Positions 1 to 11,165 of a stretch of DNA of 64,000 nucleotides are shown piece after piece. The position numbers and the translations under genes were made by a program. Position 1 is the stretch's first letter. Each line of letters begins with the position of its first letter. Under the pieces are notes generated by a model that was not told the DNA's origin, ran no database searches, and saw only the letters and a program-made list of their open reading frames with translations. The stretch is from Chionis minor. Its lineage: Eukaryota; Chordata; Aves; Charadriiformes; Chionididae. The stretch covers positions 66,067 through 130,066 of the forward strand of contig VZSF01004788.1 in NCBI GenBank assembly GCA_013398295.1. The letters run 5' to 3'.

Positions 1-880
1 AATAGAAACAAAAGCATCGAAGCCGGAGACAGGCGACGGGAGCGCAGCAGCAGGGCAGGAATGGCCTGGGGAGCCGTCCCGTTTCCATCACTCCGGACTG
101 GGGAGGGCAGGCAGGGGGGTACAAAGTCTCTTCCAGATACACGGTGGGTACAAACCTCATTGCTAGCAGTCCTTCTGCTCTCATCTGGAGTTACTCTGAG
201 GCAGCATTCGCTAACGTTTCTCTCGAAGTTTTATCGATTTTATAGATATACACGCACACACGCCAGGTGCCCTGAAAAATCGGAAGTTTTCTGTTAAAAT
301 GGCTTTGTGTTTAATGTTTGGGCCGAATGCGAGGACATGAAGAGTGGAAGGCTGTGGTTTGGAGGAGTCCCAGGGCTCGTTCGTACCAGCCAGGCTTCCC
401 CCGGGATGCCGTGCCACGGCTGGAGCCAGCAGGGTGGGAGCCGCCGCCGGAGCTGCTGTGGAATCCCGGGGGAGTGTGAGGTGTCCGGGGTTTGGCTCCG
501 GTCAGGCACCACCGCTGCGCTTCGGGCTGGGAGCGTGAGCTTTATCGAGATACACCCAGGTTATAATTTGGTTTCCCTGTAAAGCTGCTGCAGTTTTCCT
601 GAGAATAATTTTCTCCTTCCCCGGCCTTTGAAGATGCGGCAGTTTTTCACCTTACAGTGTTCGGGTAAATTACTCTTTAGGAAAAGTCATTTTAAGACGA
701 CTTTTATCTTCTTATCTACAGCATGGGGAAAGGCAAAGAATACTACCAAAGAAAGCTAAATAAAACTGAGTGATAAAAATAGAAAAAACCAAATCTTCAG
801 GTTTATGATAGATGGTCTTGGTCAAAAGAAGCATTACAGGATGTTTTCAGTGATGCCGTTCTGTGTCTGGAAGTGTAGAA
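1..880. other. Non-coding stretch, no gene recognised
   Basis: Mixed-composition DNA with a short GC-rich patch around 390-540 and AT-rich DNA on both sides. The open frames here are under 100 codons, overlap one another on both strands and show no domain, signal peptide or family resemblance. I see no repeat family and no RNA gene. Confidence 0.6.
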
Positions 881-1260
881 AAGCGCCCAAAGCTGCCACG
901 TCGCTGGCGCCCGCGCGGTCCTGCTCACCGGAGCCGCACGTTCTGTGTGGTGGGCGCCTGCACGAACCTCAGCCCGTTGACGTGATTTCTCTCAGGCCAC
1001 TGAACCACCGTTTGATGGTAATAACTCCTTGGTCGCTGCGCCCCGTGCTGGATCCGGAGCAGTGACCTGCAGGCGAAAGGCTCCGTGTCCCGTTGCCGGT
1101 CCCCCGCGTTAGCCAGCCTCGGCTCCTCTGGAGCAGCCGCTTCCGCCTCCGGAGTTCCTGACTCGAACAGGCAGCGAAGAAATCTCTCCACGGCTCGTAG
1201 TCCCGCTCGGGTTCAGCGCTCAGGATCACAGCAGAAATAAGCCCGTCGAACCAAAAGGGC
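881..1260. other. Moderately CpG-rich patch
   Basis: CpG-containing DNA stands out here from AT-rich flanks, for example around 897-930 and 1070-1215. Overlapping frames on both strands stay open only because GC-rich DNA has few stop codons. It could be a weak orphan CpG island, but the density is clearly below that at 7741-7980 or 48001-48240. No coding assignment. Confidence 0.4.
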
Positions 1261-2700
1261 CCTTCTGCTTTTCTGAAATGTTCTTGGTGATATAAATGTT
1301 ACAAAAGCGCCGCGTATTCCAATTAAACTTGACCAGCAGCTCTAGCAGGGAGCAACTGCTGCGCACTCGCAGGATAAATCAGCTTTCCTACTGAGCTCCA
1401 GAGCGTAGTTTAAAAAGGAGAACCTATTTCCGCAACCTCCATAAAAAGTGTTTGCAGTTTCTTTCTGTCTGTCTTGCTCAGTCCTTCTCATGTAGTTCTT
1501 ATTTTTCATGGATACTGAATTCCTATGACTCCGTGTGGGGGTCACAGTCCTTTAATTTGAGAGCGCCTTAAACAGCGGTGCGGCGTCTGCGCCGTCTTTG
1601 CAGGCAGGCGGTGGAGCCAGCTGGGCTTGTCCCCTGTGGGCGTTAGTTCGGCTCCACATCCCCTGCGGGGTGTTGCGCAAGTCAGTTCTTCAAACTGGGC
1701 ATAAAAATTGGGAAATTTCTTCAGATTTCTTCAAATGGGAATAACGATTCTTTTGCTCTTTGGCTTTTCTCTGCCGCAGGTGGAAAGTCTTTGGGACAGA
1801 GACATTTTCTTGAGCTGTTTAACCCACACCTAATCCAACGAGTCCTGACCTGCATTCCAGCTGGGGAGGGCTCTCGTGGAGCTCAACCAAATCCAGTTCA
1901 CTGTCACCATTTTCATTGTTTCTGTCCCAAGCCATAACTTCATCTGAACCCATGGAATTCGGCTCATTTATGAGTAGAGAAAGATCCATGCTGCCTATCT
2001 GAGCAGACAGAGACACCTGCAAAGCTCAGCCCCCCGTGGAAGCCCCGCGGTAACCAGCCGTGGGCCGTGGTGGCTCCGTTAGCCACCTCTCAAGACACCA
2101 GCCGTTCCCCCACTCTGCAGAGCGATCCCGTGCCGCTCTTCCTCCTGTGGTGCATCGACAAAAGGCACTGTTCACTTGGCCAGGTACAAACGCACGCGTT
2201 ACCCTTGTCGTGTTTCTTTTGCCCCTTGCGACTGCGCTGTGGGCAGCGATGACCTTGGCACGGCGTCGTAAAACCCGCCGCTGGCCGGAGCGGTGTTTGC
2301 CCTTAGCACTGTCGTAGCCAAAAGGCTCAGGCAGCAGCTCTGCCCTTCCCTGCTCTCCAAGCTGACCAAAACGAGAACGGATCTAATTAAAGCTATTATG
2401 GAAGTAGCACCGCAGAATGATTTACCCTGAGTGAGAGCCAAAGTCCCATTTGTTGGGGATTAATATAACTTTGTATGTTTGAAAGGCTGTGGTTCTCTAC
2501 GGCGAACGTAATAACTGAAATTTCCTATCCGCAAGCCTCGTCGTTGCAGGCATGAAATGAAAACCAGCTCTGTGTTTACTCAGACCGCTTCTGTTGTTTG
2601 AATCACTTTACGGATACATGAAAGAAAGTCTGATGAAATGAATTATAGACATAAAAAATAGCAAGAGCACCCCGCATTTCAGATTTTTATATTGTATAAG
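1261..2700. other. Non-coding stretch, no gene recognised
   Basis: Unremarkable mixed DNA. Short overlapping frames near 2060-2440 are open on both strands without recognisable content. No CR1 sequence, microsatellite or RNA gene seen. Confidence 0.55.
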
Positions 2701-3250
2701 GGGAGTCCTGGGAGTTCAGCTTGACAGAAAAAATCTTTTTTCTGCCCCCGCACGCCCCTCCTTTTTTTTTGCCTGCCCTTTTTTTTCTTCGTTGTCTATG
2801 AAGTTGAGCTGAGGACGAAGGAAGATATTAAATACCAGCTTTCCCCTCTCCGAGTAGGAAGGACTGTGAGGCAGCAGGATGCCCTGTGCGTTGCAGAAAT
2901 GGGTAGCAGCCCCTAATGATGACAGGTTAAAGGTACGGCATTTCACAAACACACCAGTAGGACGGCAGCCTGGAGGACCTGTGGGCAGCTTTGCAGCAGG
3001 AGGAAAAGTTCTGGAGTATCCATTAGCTACGGCTAATTGCCAGATGATTTCTGCTGAAGCACCCAGATAGCCTAAGAAACCCGCAGTGTTCCAATGAACT
3101 AAAAGAGGCAGCTCCTGAAGTGCTGCCACCTGAGAGAGGGGAATAACACCACACTTTGGAAAACAGACATCTTCTGGTGCGTAGTTTTTCACATGTGCCT
3201 TATTTATTAGCTTTACAGATGGTCACAACAGCTGCAGCTGAAGTAGTAAG
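2701..3250. other. Pyrimidine-rich tract and an unrecognised minus-strand open frame
   Basis: T-rich and C-rich runs around 2735-2790 are followed by mixed sequence. On the minus strand 158 codons stay open from 3192 down to 2716, but the first codon is GTG, not ATG. The C-terminal end is the complement of the pyrimidine tract and is therefore lysine- and glutamate-rich. I recognise no domain. A decayed exon cannot be excluded, but chance is the simpler reading. Confidence 0.4.
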
Positions 3251-6240
3251 GGCTCAGACAAATTTTGAAATATAGGAAAATAAATGGACTTTCTGAAGTC
3301 TATTTAGAGGACGAGTCAATATTATACAATTAAAAACATTTTCATTTGCTGTCATATGTGATGAAGTAAGAAGCAGCAGTATCTTTGAATTGTTAAGTTG
3401 GTGCTTTGTGCATCTCAAGGTGATTTCTGCTGTGTTCTTCTCCAAATTTCCCCTTCTTTTGATAAAATGGGCTGCTGTTTAAAACAAGGATGACATACAT
3501 CGCCCTTAAACAGAAGGAAAAGGTACCTGAAGATTTTGTATGAGTGTGGTCAGTCTTAATGCAGAATTACTTTATTGATGACGTAGTTATGGGTCTCCGT
3601 GTTGTATTTTCTGGAAGTAACAGGGAAAAGGGAACAAAGCCAACGTGAGACAAAAATCTGAAAGGAAACAAGCACTGTGGTATGATTAATGTTTAAAGGA
3701 GAGCTGTTGGATAATGAAGTTGAGCTGATTGTGAGCATGTCTAAGGAAGTCATTTTTCTCTTTAAAGTATGCATCGCCTTGGATTTGAAATGCAATTTGT
3801 TTTATTTTTCACTGATGTCTTGCTTATTAAACAGAGTGCTCTCTTGAAAGGAGGAGATGCTTGAAAAAATATTTTAAGAGTTGCTTTATTGAAATGCATT
3901 TAAATACTGCTGAAAGATTTTTAATTTTTTTTTTTTTATTAGAAATATATGAATGTTTAGTCAGAAATCCCAAGCGACGTTTTAGATTTAAAATCCCAAA
4001 GAAAACTCTTCCAGGTTTGACTGAAAAGAATGTAGTCTCCAAACCCCGGTGGTTCTGTCTTTCAGACACGCTGATGTTCATCCTTGAGCAGATACAAGGA
4101 TTTCCCAGCAGTTTTTGAGGAGTTTGCTACCGAATCTTTTCATTCCCGAAGTCCTAGGTAGGAGTTCTGCAGGTGGCCTGTTTAAAGACCCGTGGGATGT
4201 ACCTCCAGGTGCACTTCATTGTTCCTGGCTTTTGAAGAGGTGTGCTTTTGCACCGAACTTTGTTATTCTTCTTTTAACATAGGCGTCTCCTGTAAGCAAT
4301 GTCAGCTATTGATATTCTGTCTGGAGTACTGGGATTTTCGGGCACAGTCAAAAGATGGGGCCATTCTCTACAGACCATGCTGTCTCAGGAAACTCGGAGA
4401 CAATGGAAACGATGAAAGGCTGGAAAACGTTCAGTGTAATGCTTTTTGTTTCCAAACTAAAAGAGAAATTAAGTCATGATAAAGCTTGACAGTGTTTCCA
4501 AAACTTGAGCTATTCGGTTTCAGGCTCATAGTTTTCATTGTCTTCTACCGTAACATCTCCAGAAATGTTGTGTGAAATAGGAGCAGTCAGCTTGCAAATA
4601 CGGTGTCAGCCTGGTTTCACGGGTGGCGTCTCTGTGGCAGGAGGTCCCAGTGGGCTGGAAGCGAAAGAGACATCCCAGGCTGGTTTCCTCTTTCCTTTGA
4701 GGTACAGCGCGTCCTGCCGCGGTCCGAGTTCCACGCTACGCTCTCAGAAAGCAGAGACCGCGAGACTAACACGCTTCTGGTCTCGAGAATTAAAATACCG
4801 TCGTTAACTGTGGGTGTTTGACCATGGGCCATGTGTTACTGACTACCTATACTCTTACTGGCTCCGTTTATTAATAGGAAAAAGTAAACTTTATTCAGGT
4901 TTAAGTATTAAATTGTTTTCATTCGCTACGTTCATTGCATCTGTTCTAATTAGGAATTGAAACGTGCTGGATGTAAAAATGGGATAAAATGCCTCTTGTA
5001 AAAGTAATGATACTCGTTTTAATTAATCCAGTTTAACACAAGATTTTCTCAGGGATTAGAGAGCATTCTCTTTAGTAATCTGAGTAATAACAGTGGGTTT
5101 TACTAAATGAAGTATGGTTACTGCTATGCCTTATCTCTCTTTTAACCAAATACTGTATTTCCCTGGTTAAGGAACAATTACAGGAACAAGGATTGCAAAG
5201 AGACAAAATTCAAGTGCTAAATGTGGATGCGTTTGCATGTTTGAAATAATAAGAGCTGAAGAGAGGGCTTCCTTCTTAGGGAGTCTGTCGTTTTTACAGA
5301 ATTATGTAAATATTGTTCTGGTAGAAGCAAGATATTTTTATAACTTCAGAATGTTTCTTTATTTCAAATTTCTGCACAATTCATCATTGCAGGCTTTTGA
5401 AATGAATTATTTTTATTGGAGGAAAACTGAAACATTTTGTTTAAGACTGAGAAGGGTATTTTGATGTCTTCTGATTTTTGTCTGAAATTTTTCTGGCAAA
5501 ACAGACACAATTTTGCAAAGCGTTTCACTTTTCACTAGGTATTATTTTTCCAATGCTTTAGTGAATAATTCATATTGAAATAGGTGGGATGAGACGTGCT
5601 AGAAAAAGTTTGTATGGGCAGACTGTGTAGTAGTAGTGGTCTGAATAATTGATAAAATATCATTTAAGTTCCTTCCCCCGCTTCTGCTGGTTGCAAATAC
5701 ATCGTGCTATTGGCACCGCATTCACACTTAATTAAACTGATACCGGCAAAGTGATTTTTAATACTTTTAAAAATTAATTAAAATACAATACATCCCTCAG
5801 TGTCTAACGTTACAATAAATGAAAATGTCGGCATTAACTGCTCAATGCCGTTACGCAGCCTTGTGGCCTGGGCTCAGCTCAGGACCCATCGGGCCGTCGG
5901 GATTTTCCGTCCATTCCTCACAGCGTTCCCACCTCTGCGTTGGGTGGAACGGCCCAGGGCTGACTTACATCGGGGTAGGGTAACATTTATGATCACTGCA
6001 CGCTCAATTGTGAATTGCCGTTCATAGCTGTAACACCCTATGTTTTACCTATGGATGTAGAGTCTATTCTAGAGATTTCAGAGCAAATAGAAGGTTTTCT
6101 TAACCTTGTAGCAGACGTGTGTATGTGCTTCTCATCACTATTCACAGTGCAAAAGAGCTTTGTGTAAGATTTCCCTTTCGCTGCCTTTCCTTGCCCGGAG
6201 TGTACCAGGCAGTGTAACCGCACGGGGGCACGTTTATAGG
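3251..6240. other. AT-rich non-coding stretch
   Basis: Mostly AT-rich with a T13 run at 3925-3937 and a GC-richer interval at about 4600-4800. No CR1 remnants, no long ATG-initiated frame and no RNA gene recognised. Many TAATTA-like words occur around 4890-5770, which is expected for this composition. Confidence 0.55.
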
Positions 6241-6245
6241 CTGGC

Positions 6246-6287
6246 TGACGTTTCCTGACGTCGTTAGAATTTTACCCTCGCTGACGT
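6246..6287. promoter_or_regulatory. Cluster of three TGACGT (CRE/ATF-type) half-sites
   Basis: TGACGT occurs at 6246-6251, 6256-6261 and 6282-6287. The middle one reads TGACGTCG, one base from the full palindromic CRE TGACGTCA. The first and third are both embedded in GCTGACGTTT, and each is followed by TAGAATTTTA, so the cluster looks like an imperfect local duplication. TGACGT is the known core bound by CREB/ATF bZIP dimers. Three copies within 42 bp of fairly AT-rich DNA is more than I would expect by chance. That it binds anything is inference. Confidence 0.35.
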
Positions 6288-7588
6288 TTGGTAGAATTTT
6301 AGGTGGAGCAACTTAGCTATGAACTTCAATTGAGTCTCCCATCGAAGCTGATAAGGACTTTAGTTCAGAGGTGCTATTGAAAAAACAGCGTAAAAACAAA
6401 GTGCAGGTTCAGCAGGCCACAAGCCAAAGTTGTTAGCTTCCCATTGACTGAAGAGGTTTTCTACTCTTTTTATTACGTAGGGCTGTGTCAAGACCATCTA
6501 CCAACAGGCACGTTGGGCTGCAGAGAAGTTTGGGTGGTCAAAAGTCAAGAACAGGAAGGACTTTCTGTGCACTTGTGCTTATTGCTGCGAGTCCTGAGGG
6601 TTTGTATGTTGAGACAGTTCTTGAAGACAGTTCTTTTTTAAAAACTTAAAACCTCGTTAGTTTTGATAACTGTAAAACAGTATTTCTGCTCTCTCTTACT
6701 AAGTTATTCCTTTCAATGAATTTTCCATAGTTCTTTGACATTAACTCATTTATAATTATCCTATTTACTAGGCCTCCGTAATCTTTAACATCTATTAACA
6801 TGTCGTCACTGCAAGACAACCTTAACGTATTAGATCTCAAAAGAAAATTGCCTGCTATTAAATATCTATAATAAGGGTAGGTGTCCTCTAATTAAAGCAC
6901 AGAGGAAAAAAATAGTTTGCTAGTAGTTAGAAAAATATTCATAATAGGTTGACATGATGCAGTTTTGGAGTCAACAAGAAATGCAGAGTCCTATTGAACT
7001 CAAGGTCACAGACTAGAGCCTCTTAAAAAGGGCTGTTTCTGAAGGGCAATGCCAAACCATTTATGCTTTTTAAATGCATAAGGTTTGAAAGGTAGAATGG
7101 TCTACTACATTGTGCAGTTCCTCATTAATATGCAGTATCATTGAAAAGTAGTTTAGCTTATTTTTTGTTAGCAAAGCTATAACTGGGTGAGCCTCAGGAA
7201 GCTGCCTTCTGAAACAAGTGTCAGAAAATCATATAAATTTAAATTTTTGAGTGTCTCTCTCCAGCCTGCGTGCCAGTTCTCGCTTTTTCTGACACTCAGA
7301 CCCTTGTCTCTATAGTTAATCTTGCAGAAGTGTTGGGAATTTTAATGTGCTATGGGGCACATCAGCTTCAGAGACTATTAAAACAGAATAGAGGCTGGGG
7401 TTGTATTCGGAGATTTTCTATTTTACATTTACATCTTTTGATTTGTATGATTTCATGACTGAATCTTCAGACTTGTCAGATGCTAAAACAGCGCAGGCAC
7501 AAATGTTAGTGCTGCTCTGGCTGAGCCGTGGACTTGGTTGGGGTTGGTCAAGTCTGGAAGAAGACAATGGACCATCTTGGAAAGATGA
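6288..7588. other. AT-rich non-coding stretch
   Basis: AT-rich DNA without recognised repeats or genes. A short segment at about 7095-7150 with CATTAATATGCA-type words resembles homeodomain/POU-site-rich conserved elements, but this is only compositional. Confidence 0.5.
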
Positions 7589-7612
7589 ATTTTATCGCAG
7601 AAGCGATAAAAT
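7589..7612. repeat. Perfect 10-bp inverted repeat (hairpin) with GATA-like ends
   Basis: ATTTTATCGC and GCGATAAAAT form exact 10-bp arms around the four-base loop AGAA. Each arm carries a TTATC/GATAA core, so the site is also a pair of opposed GATA-type motifs. It lies about 130 bp before the CpG island at 7741. One such hairpin could occur by chance in 64 kb, so function is uncertain. Confidence 0.45.
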
Positions 7613-7740
7613 GTCGTGTTTTTGAAAGGAAGCCTGCTGCATGAGGGCACCGTGGTCAGCCAGTCGCGTAGGTGTCGCTGAGCAGTTTTGGCTGGCGCTA
7701 CTGGAAGGGGTAGCTGCACCTGCTGGGTGTTACTGGGGGT

Positions 7741-7985
7741 ACCAGCTGCTGCGCGGGGAAGGCAGCAGCGACGGCGGCTGCCCCGGTGCCCCGGTGGGGT
7801 TTGTGCTCCCGCGGGGGCGCCGGGGCGCGGGGCGGAAGCAGGGCTCCCACCCCAGGCGGTTTCTGCAGGGCTGCTGCCGCCAGCGCGGCGGAGCGGTGCG
7901 GACGCGGGCAGGGAGAGGTACAGACCTGCTGCTCCCCGGCACCACCAGGATGCCAGCGAGCGCCGCCGGGACGGAAATCCAATCT
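7741..7985. promoter_or_regulatory. CpG island, possible unannotated promoter
   Basis: I count 29 CpG dinucleotides in 7741-7980 at about 77% G+C, in sharp contrast to AT-rich DNA on both sides. This depth of CpG retention implies a region kept unmethylated in the germline, which in vertebrates usually means a promoter or a regulatory island. Frames of 100-150 codons are open here in several phases on both strands, a side effect of the low stop-codon frequency; none has a recognisable domain. No CR1 or tandem repeat explains the composition. Strand and product of any transcript are unknown. Confidence 0.5.
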
Positions 7986-8243
7986 CTGCCTTTGTAACAC
8001 CTGTACTAGCTCACAGCAGAGAGCCGCCTTCTCTTACATCAACAGCGGGGCACGAATTCAGGAGCTGAGGCTCAGCGGCGCTGAGACGGCTCATGGAAAA
8101 TTCTTTTGTCTCACCGTTCCCACATTTATTTGGAAAAATCAAACATACGTGTGTTTGATGTACGTGTATGGTTGTTACCCTTCATGCTGCTACTCTGTCA
8201 TCTTTCGTTATATGTTGGGTGCAGATTTTGTGCTTTTATTGTG

Positions 8244-8314
8244 ATCAAAGCTGCATTATAAATAACTCCACCTCCCTATCTGTCCGGGAGGGAATCAGCA
8301 GCATCCTGACGTCA
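8244..8314 (+). promoter_or_regulatory. Motif cluster: TCF-type site, TATA-like box, full CRE
   Basis: ATCAAAG (TCF/LEF-type) lies at 8244-8250, TATAAATA at 8257-8264 and the full palindromic CRE TGACGTCA at 8307-8314, all within 71 bp and starting about 260 bp downstream of the CpG island. The CRE lying after the TATA-like box is not the usual core-promoter order on the plus strand; read on the minus strand, the CRE would be upstream. This is motif recognition only. Confidence 0.3.
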
Positions 8315-10009
8315 TTAGACATCCTTTAGTGGGAAATACAGACCTGAAGGTTGGTGATGGAAATATCGTTGGGTTATCTAAAAACTGACAGTACTTTGCA
8401 CGTCTGCTCAGGGATCTGAAATGATGGACTTTCACTAGGAGGGATTAGTTATCAAAACTTCGAAAGTCTATGAAAATATAGTTCATCGTAGGATTTTTCA
8501 GCTCTGTGCATGTTGCCAGCAGAAATTTGTGTGTGTGCGTGGTATGAATAATTTGCCAACATTGGAATCTGTAGGAGGTAAAGAGAATTAAGATTTTGTG
8601 TTACAGTACTTCCCTCTGCATTGTGATCTGACCTACTTGGTCCCTTTCAGTTGCGTGTTAGTCTTGTTCTGGCTTTAAAAAGAAAAAGATAAGAGCATTG
8701 TTTTTCTTTACCTACCCTATTCTGTCTGAGCCGTCCTCTTCAAACACTCCCTGACAACTGCCCCATTTCTCATGCTTTGGAAAGCAGGTGGTTACGGTTC
8801 CCAACCACGCTCTGTGCAATTTGAAAATAAAAAGATACTGCTCTGCCAAACGTTGAAAGAAATCTTCCTTTTCAAAAAGCAGAAGAAATTGTCTAGCTGG
8901 GATTAAACAAGGGCAGGAAGTGAAGCATTTGTTTGTTTTATGAAGTCTGGTGAATTTTGATAATGAGTCCTTTAAAATATATGATATTGAAGCTTTTCTA
9001 ATTCCAGACAGATAAGAAATAATAGTTACATATTTCAGCTTCAAAGACAAAAGTAACCTTTTGTCACCTACTTTAACAATCTTCTTAGTAAAATGTCTTA
9101 GAAGAATACGAAATGTTATTTAAATAATAAAGAAAGCACTAGCTTTGAGTAGCGGGGGTTTTTTTAATTGCCATAATCAAAGTCCAAACACATTTCCCTG
9201 CTTGCTTTAAATAGATTCTCTTAATGACAGGTATTTCCCTTAATGAGGAGGAGAACAAAGGGAACTCTGAGCGTGTCGGTGTGACTTCAGCATGACGAAA
9301 GTTCTGACTTTTGACAGCCCCCACTAGGAAAATAGGAAAACTAGAAGGGGTTTAATTAATGTGTAGCTACGAACTGGTAGTTTGCATTTTAAAATATAAA
9401 CTTTTTTTTATATTAGCAGTTGAGTATATGTTTTAAATGGCAAAAAAAGAGGGGGGAAAAAACAAGAAATCACATAATGTAGCTTATTAATTCACAATTA
9501 TTTTTGATAAATAATACAAAATACCTCCTAAAATTGGGCATTCTTGTTGCGTTTACTAATCTTTACTGTGAATTTTGTGAGTGATAAATAGCTTAGAATA
9601 ATTACACAATTCATGGAGATTTTGAAGATTAAGTCTTGTTCTAGTTCTAAAATCTGTGCTTTAAGAAGGGGACACCTCTAACAAATTGGTTAATGAACAA
9701 CAGTATTTAGTGTTACTTAAATTCACGTGATGGAGTTAACTGATGTTTAATCATACTTAATGGGAAAGGAGAAGGTAATCCCATACTTACTGGTGATCCA
9801 ATTTTCTGCAATTGACTAAACCTCAGAAATATGTTCTACATGTGGTTCTTTGTAGACAGCATTGTAGGTTTGAATAAGAGAGATGACTTTGGTATTAACT
9901 ACGCAATAATTCAGGTAATATACAAAATTTTACAGCAGGGGTAGACATCTCTGTAATATTGCATCTCAAGCAACTTTAGTGAGTCCCATTTATTTTCTAA
10001 GAAATCACC
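8315..10009. other. AT-rich non-coding stretch
   Basis: AT-rich DNA with short GT and A/T runs (for example 8529-8541 and 9400-9470). No repeat family, exon or RNA gene recognised. The minus-strand frame at 8712-9050 (112 codons) has no recognisable content. Confidence 0.55.
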
Positions 10010-10243
10010 AGGGGAGGTTTAGATTGGATATTGGGGAAAATTTCTTCCCGGAAAGGGTCGTGGAGCGCTGGCAGAGGCTGCCCGGGGCAGTGGTGGCGTC
10101 GCCATCCCTGGAGGTGTTTCCCGGCCGGGCAGACGCGGTGCCGAGGGACACGGGTCAGGGTGGGTTGGGCAGCGTTGGGTGATGGTTGGATGAGCTTAAG
10201 GGTCCCTTCCAACCTGGGGGATTCTATGATTCTGTGATTCTGT
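10010..10243 (+). mobile_element. CR1 LINE, 5'-truncated, 3' end
   Basis: Begins within the terminal part of ORF2 and runs to the CR1 3' end, closing with the short ATTCTATGATTCTGTGATTCTG repeat that replaces a poly(A) tail in CR1. In the plus frame, the ORF2 C-terminal sequence is still readable over about 10010-10156 with the conserved ENFFPERVVERWQRLPG-type stretch. The copy is diverged and CpG-rich, so it is moderately old. It is 5'-truncated, as most CR1 copies are, and cannot move. Confidence 0.93.
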
Positions 10244-11110
10244 ATTTGTTTTCAGAAGTTGCTCGGTTCTGTAAGACTTAGAAGGAAGACTTCAATTCCT
10301 TATGCTGCTAAGAACATTTTAGCTGCCCTTCTGGTGCGCTGGCAGCAGCGGAGTTGCCCCGCTGCAGTGTCTCCCAGGGCAGCGTGGTGGGGAGCTGCGC
10401 CAAGGAAGGAACTGGGGAAGCGCGACCTCGGCTGCTGGGACGGCAGCTCGGCAGCCGCTGACTGGGGAACTGGTGGCCTTCCCGGGAGACGGGGCCCTGG
10501 TCTTTCCCGACAGGAGGCAGTGTTTGCCCTCCTGCAAGCTTTTTGCTATTTTGTCAAATTGTGCTTATTTTTACAGCCACGGGCTGCTCCAAGAGTAATT
10601 ATAGTCTTTAAACAATTATTGTGATTGCAAACTAAGAGTGATGATACCAGTTTAATTGGGGAGAAAATGACCACCGGTTTTTGAATGGCAGGAGGTTTTT
10701 TGTGCTGTTTTCTTTCACCATCCGTAAAGCTACGAATCACAAAAACATACGGGGAGAGTCACGGCTGTTAGCGGAAATGTAAATGAGCCACCGGGCTGGG
10801 GAGCGTCTCCCCCCAGTCCACCCCCCCAGGGGCATCTGCTGGAAAGGTTGCTCTGCAGAAGCAGTTTGCTCGGAATTCCCTCCCTTCCCTCCCTTTGCTC
10901 CCAGCAGCATCTGGTGCAAGAACAAACTGCTCTATGAAACCCAGTTCCTTATTAAAACAAGAGATTATAACTTCCACGTCATTCTCTCTATTCCCCACCA
11001 CCCCCTTCCCACTGTTTGATAATAATCTAGTCTCATAATGAAATTCATGAGGCCGCAACAACAAAGGAGCTCGTGGAAGAGAATGGGAGCTTGTCAGATG
11101 GTATAGATTT
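10244..11110. other. Non-coding stretch between CR1 relics
   Basis: Includes a GC-rich patch at about 10325-10530 that is open on both strands without a recognisable product, and AT-rich flanks. No RNA gene or tandem repeat seen. Confidence 0.5.
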
Positions 11111-11114
11111 GCAT

Positions 11115-11165
11115 ACTAATGAAGATTATGATGTTATTAATATTACAAAAACATGGTGGTCTCCA
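11115..11165 (+). pseudogene. Possible CR1-type endonuclease relic
   Basis: In the frame beginning at 11073, the residues EDYDVINITKTWW (11121-11159) resemble the start of the LINE CR1/L3 apurinic endonuclease domain, where a Y-D, I-T-E-T-W-W pattern is typical. Here K replaces the usual catalytic-region glutamate. The similarity does not extend convincingly on either side. It could be a very old CR1 fragment or chance. An ATTTGCAT octamer at 11107-11114 lies just before it. Confidence 0.25.

Noticed and set aside
2716..3192. 158-codon minus-strand open frame
   Set aside because: GTG start, no family resemblance, and a C-terminus produced by the complement of a pyrimidine tract.
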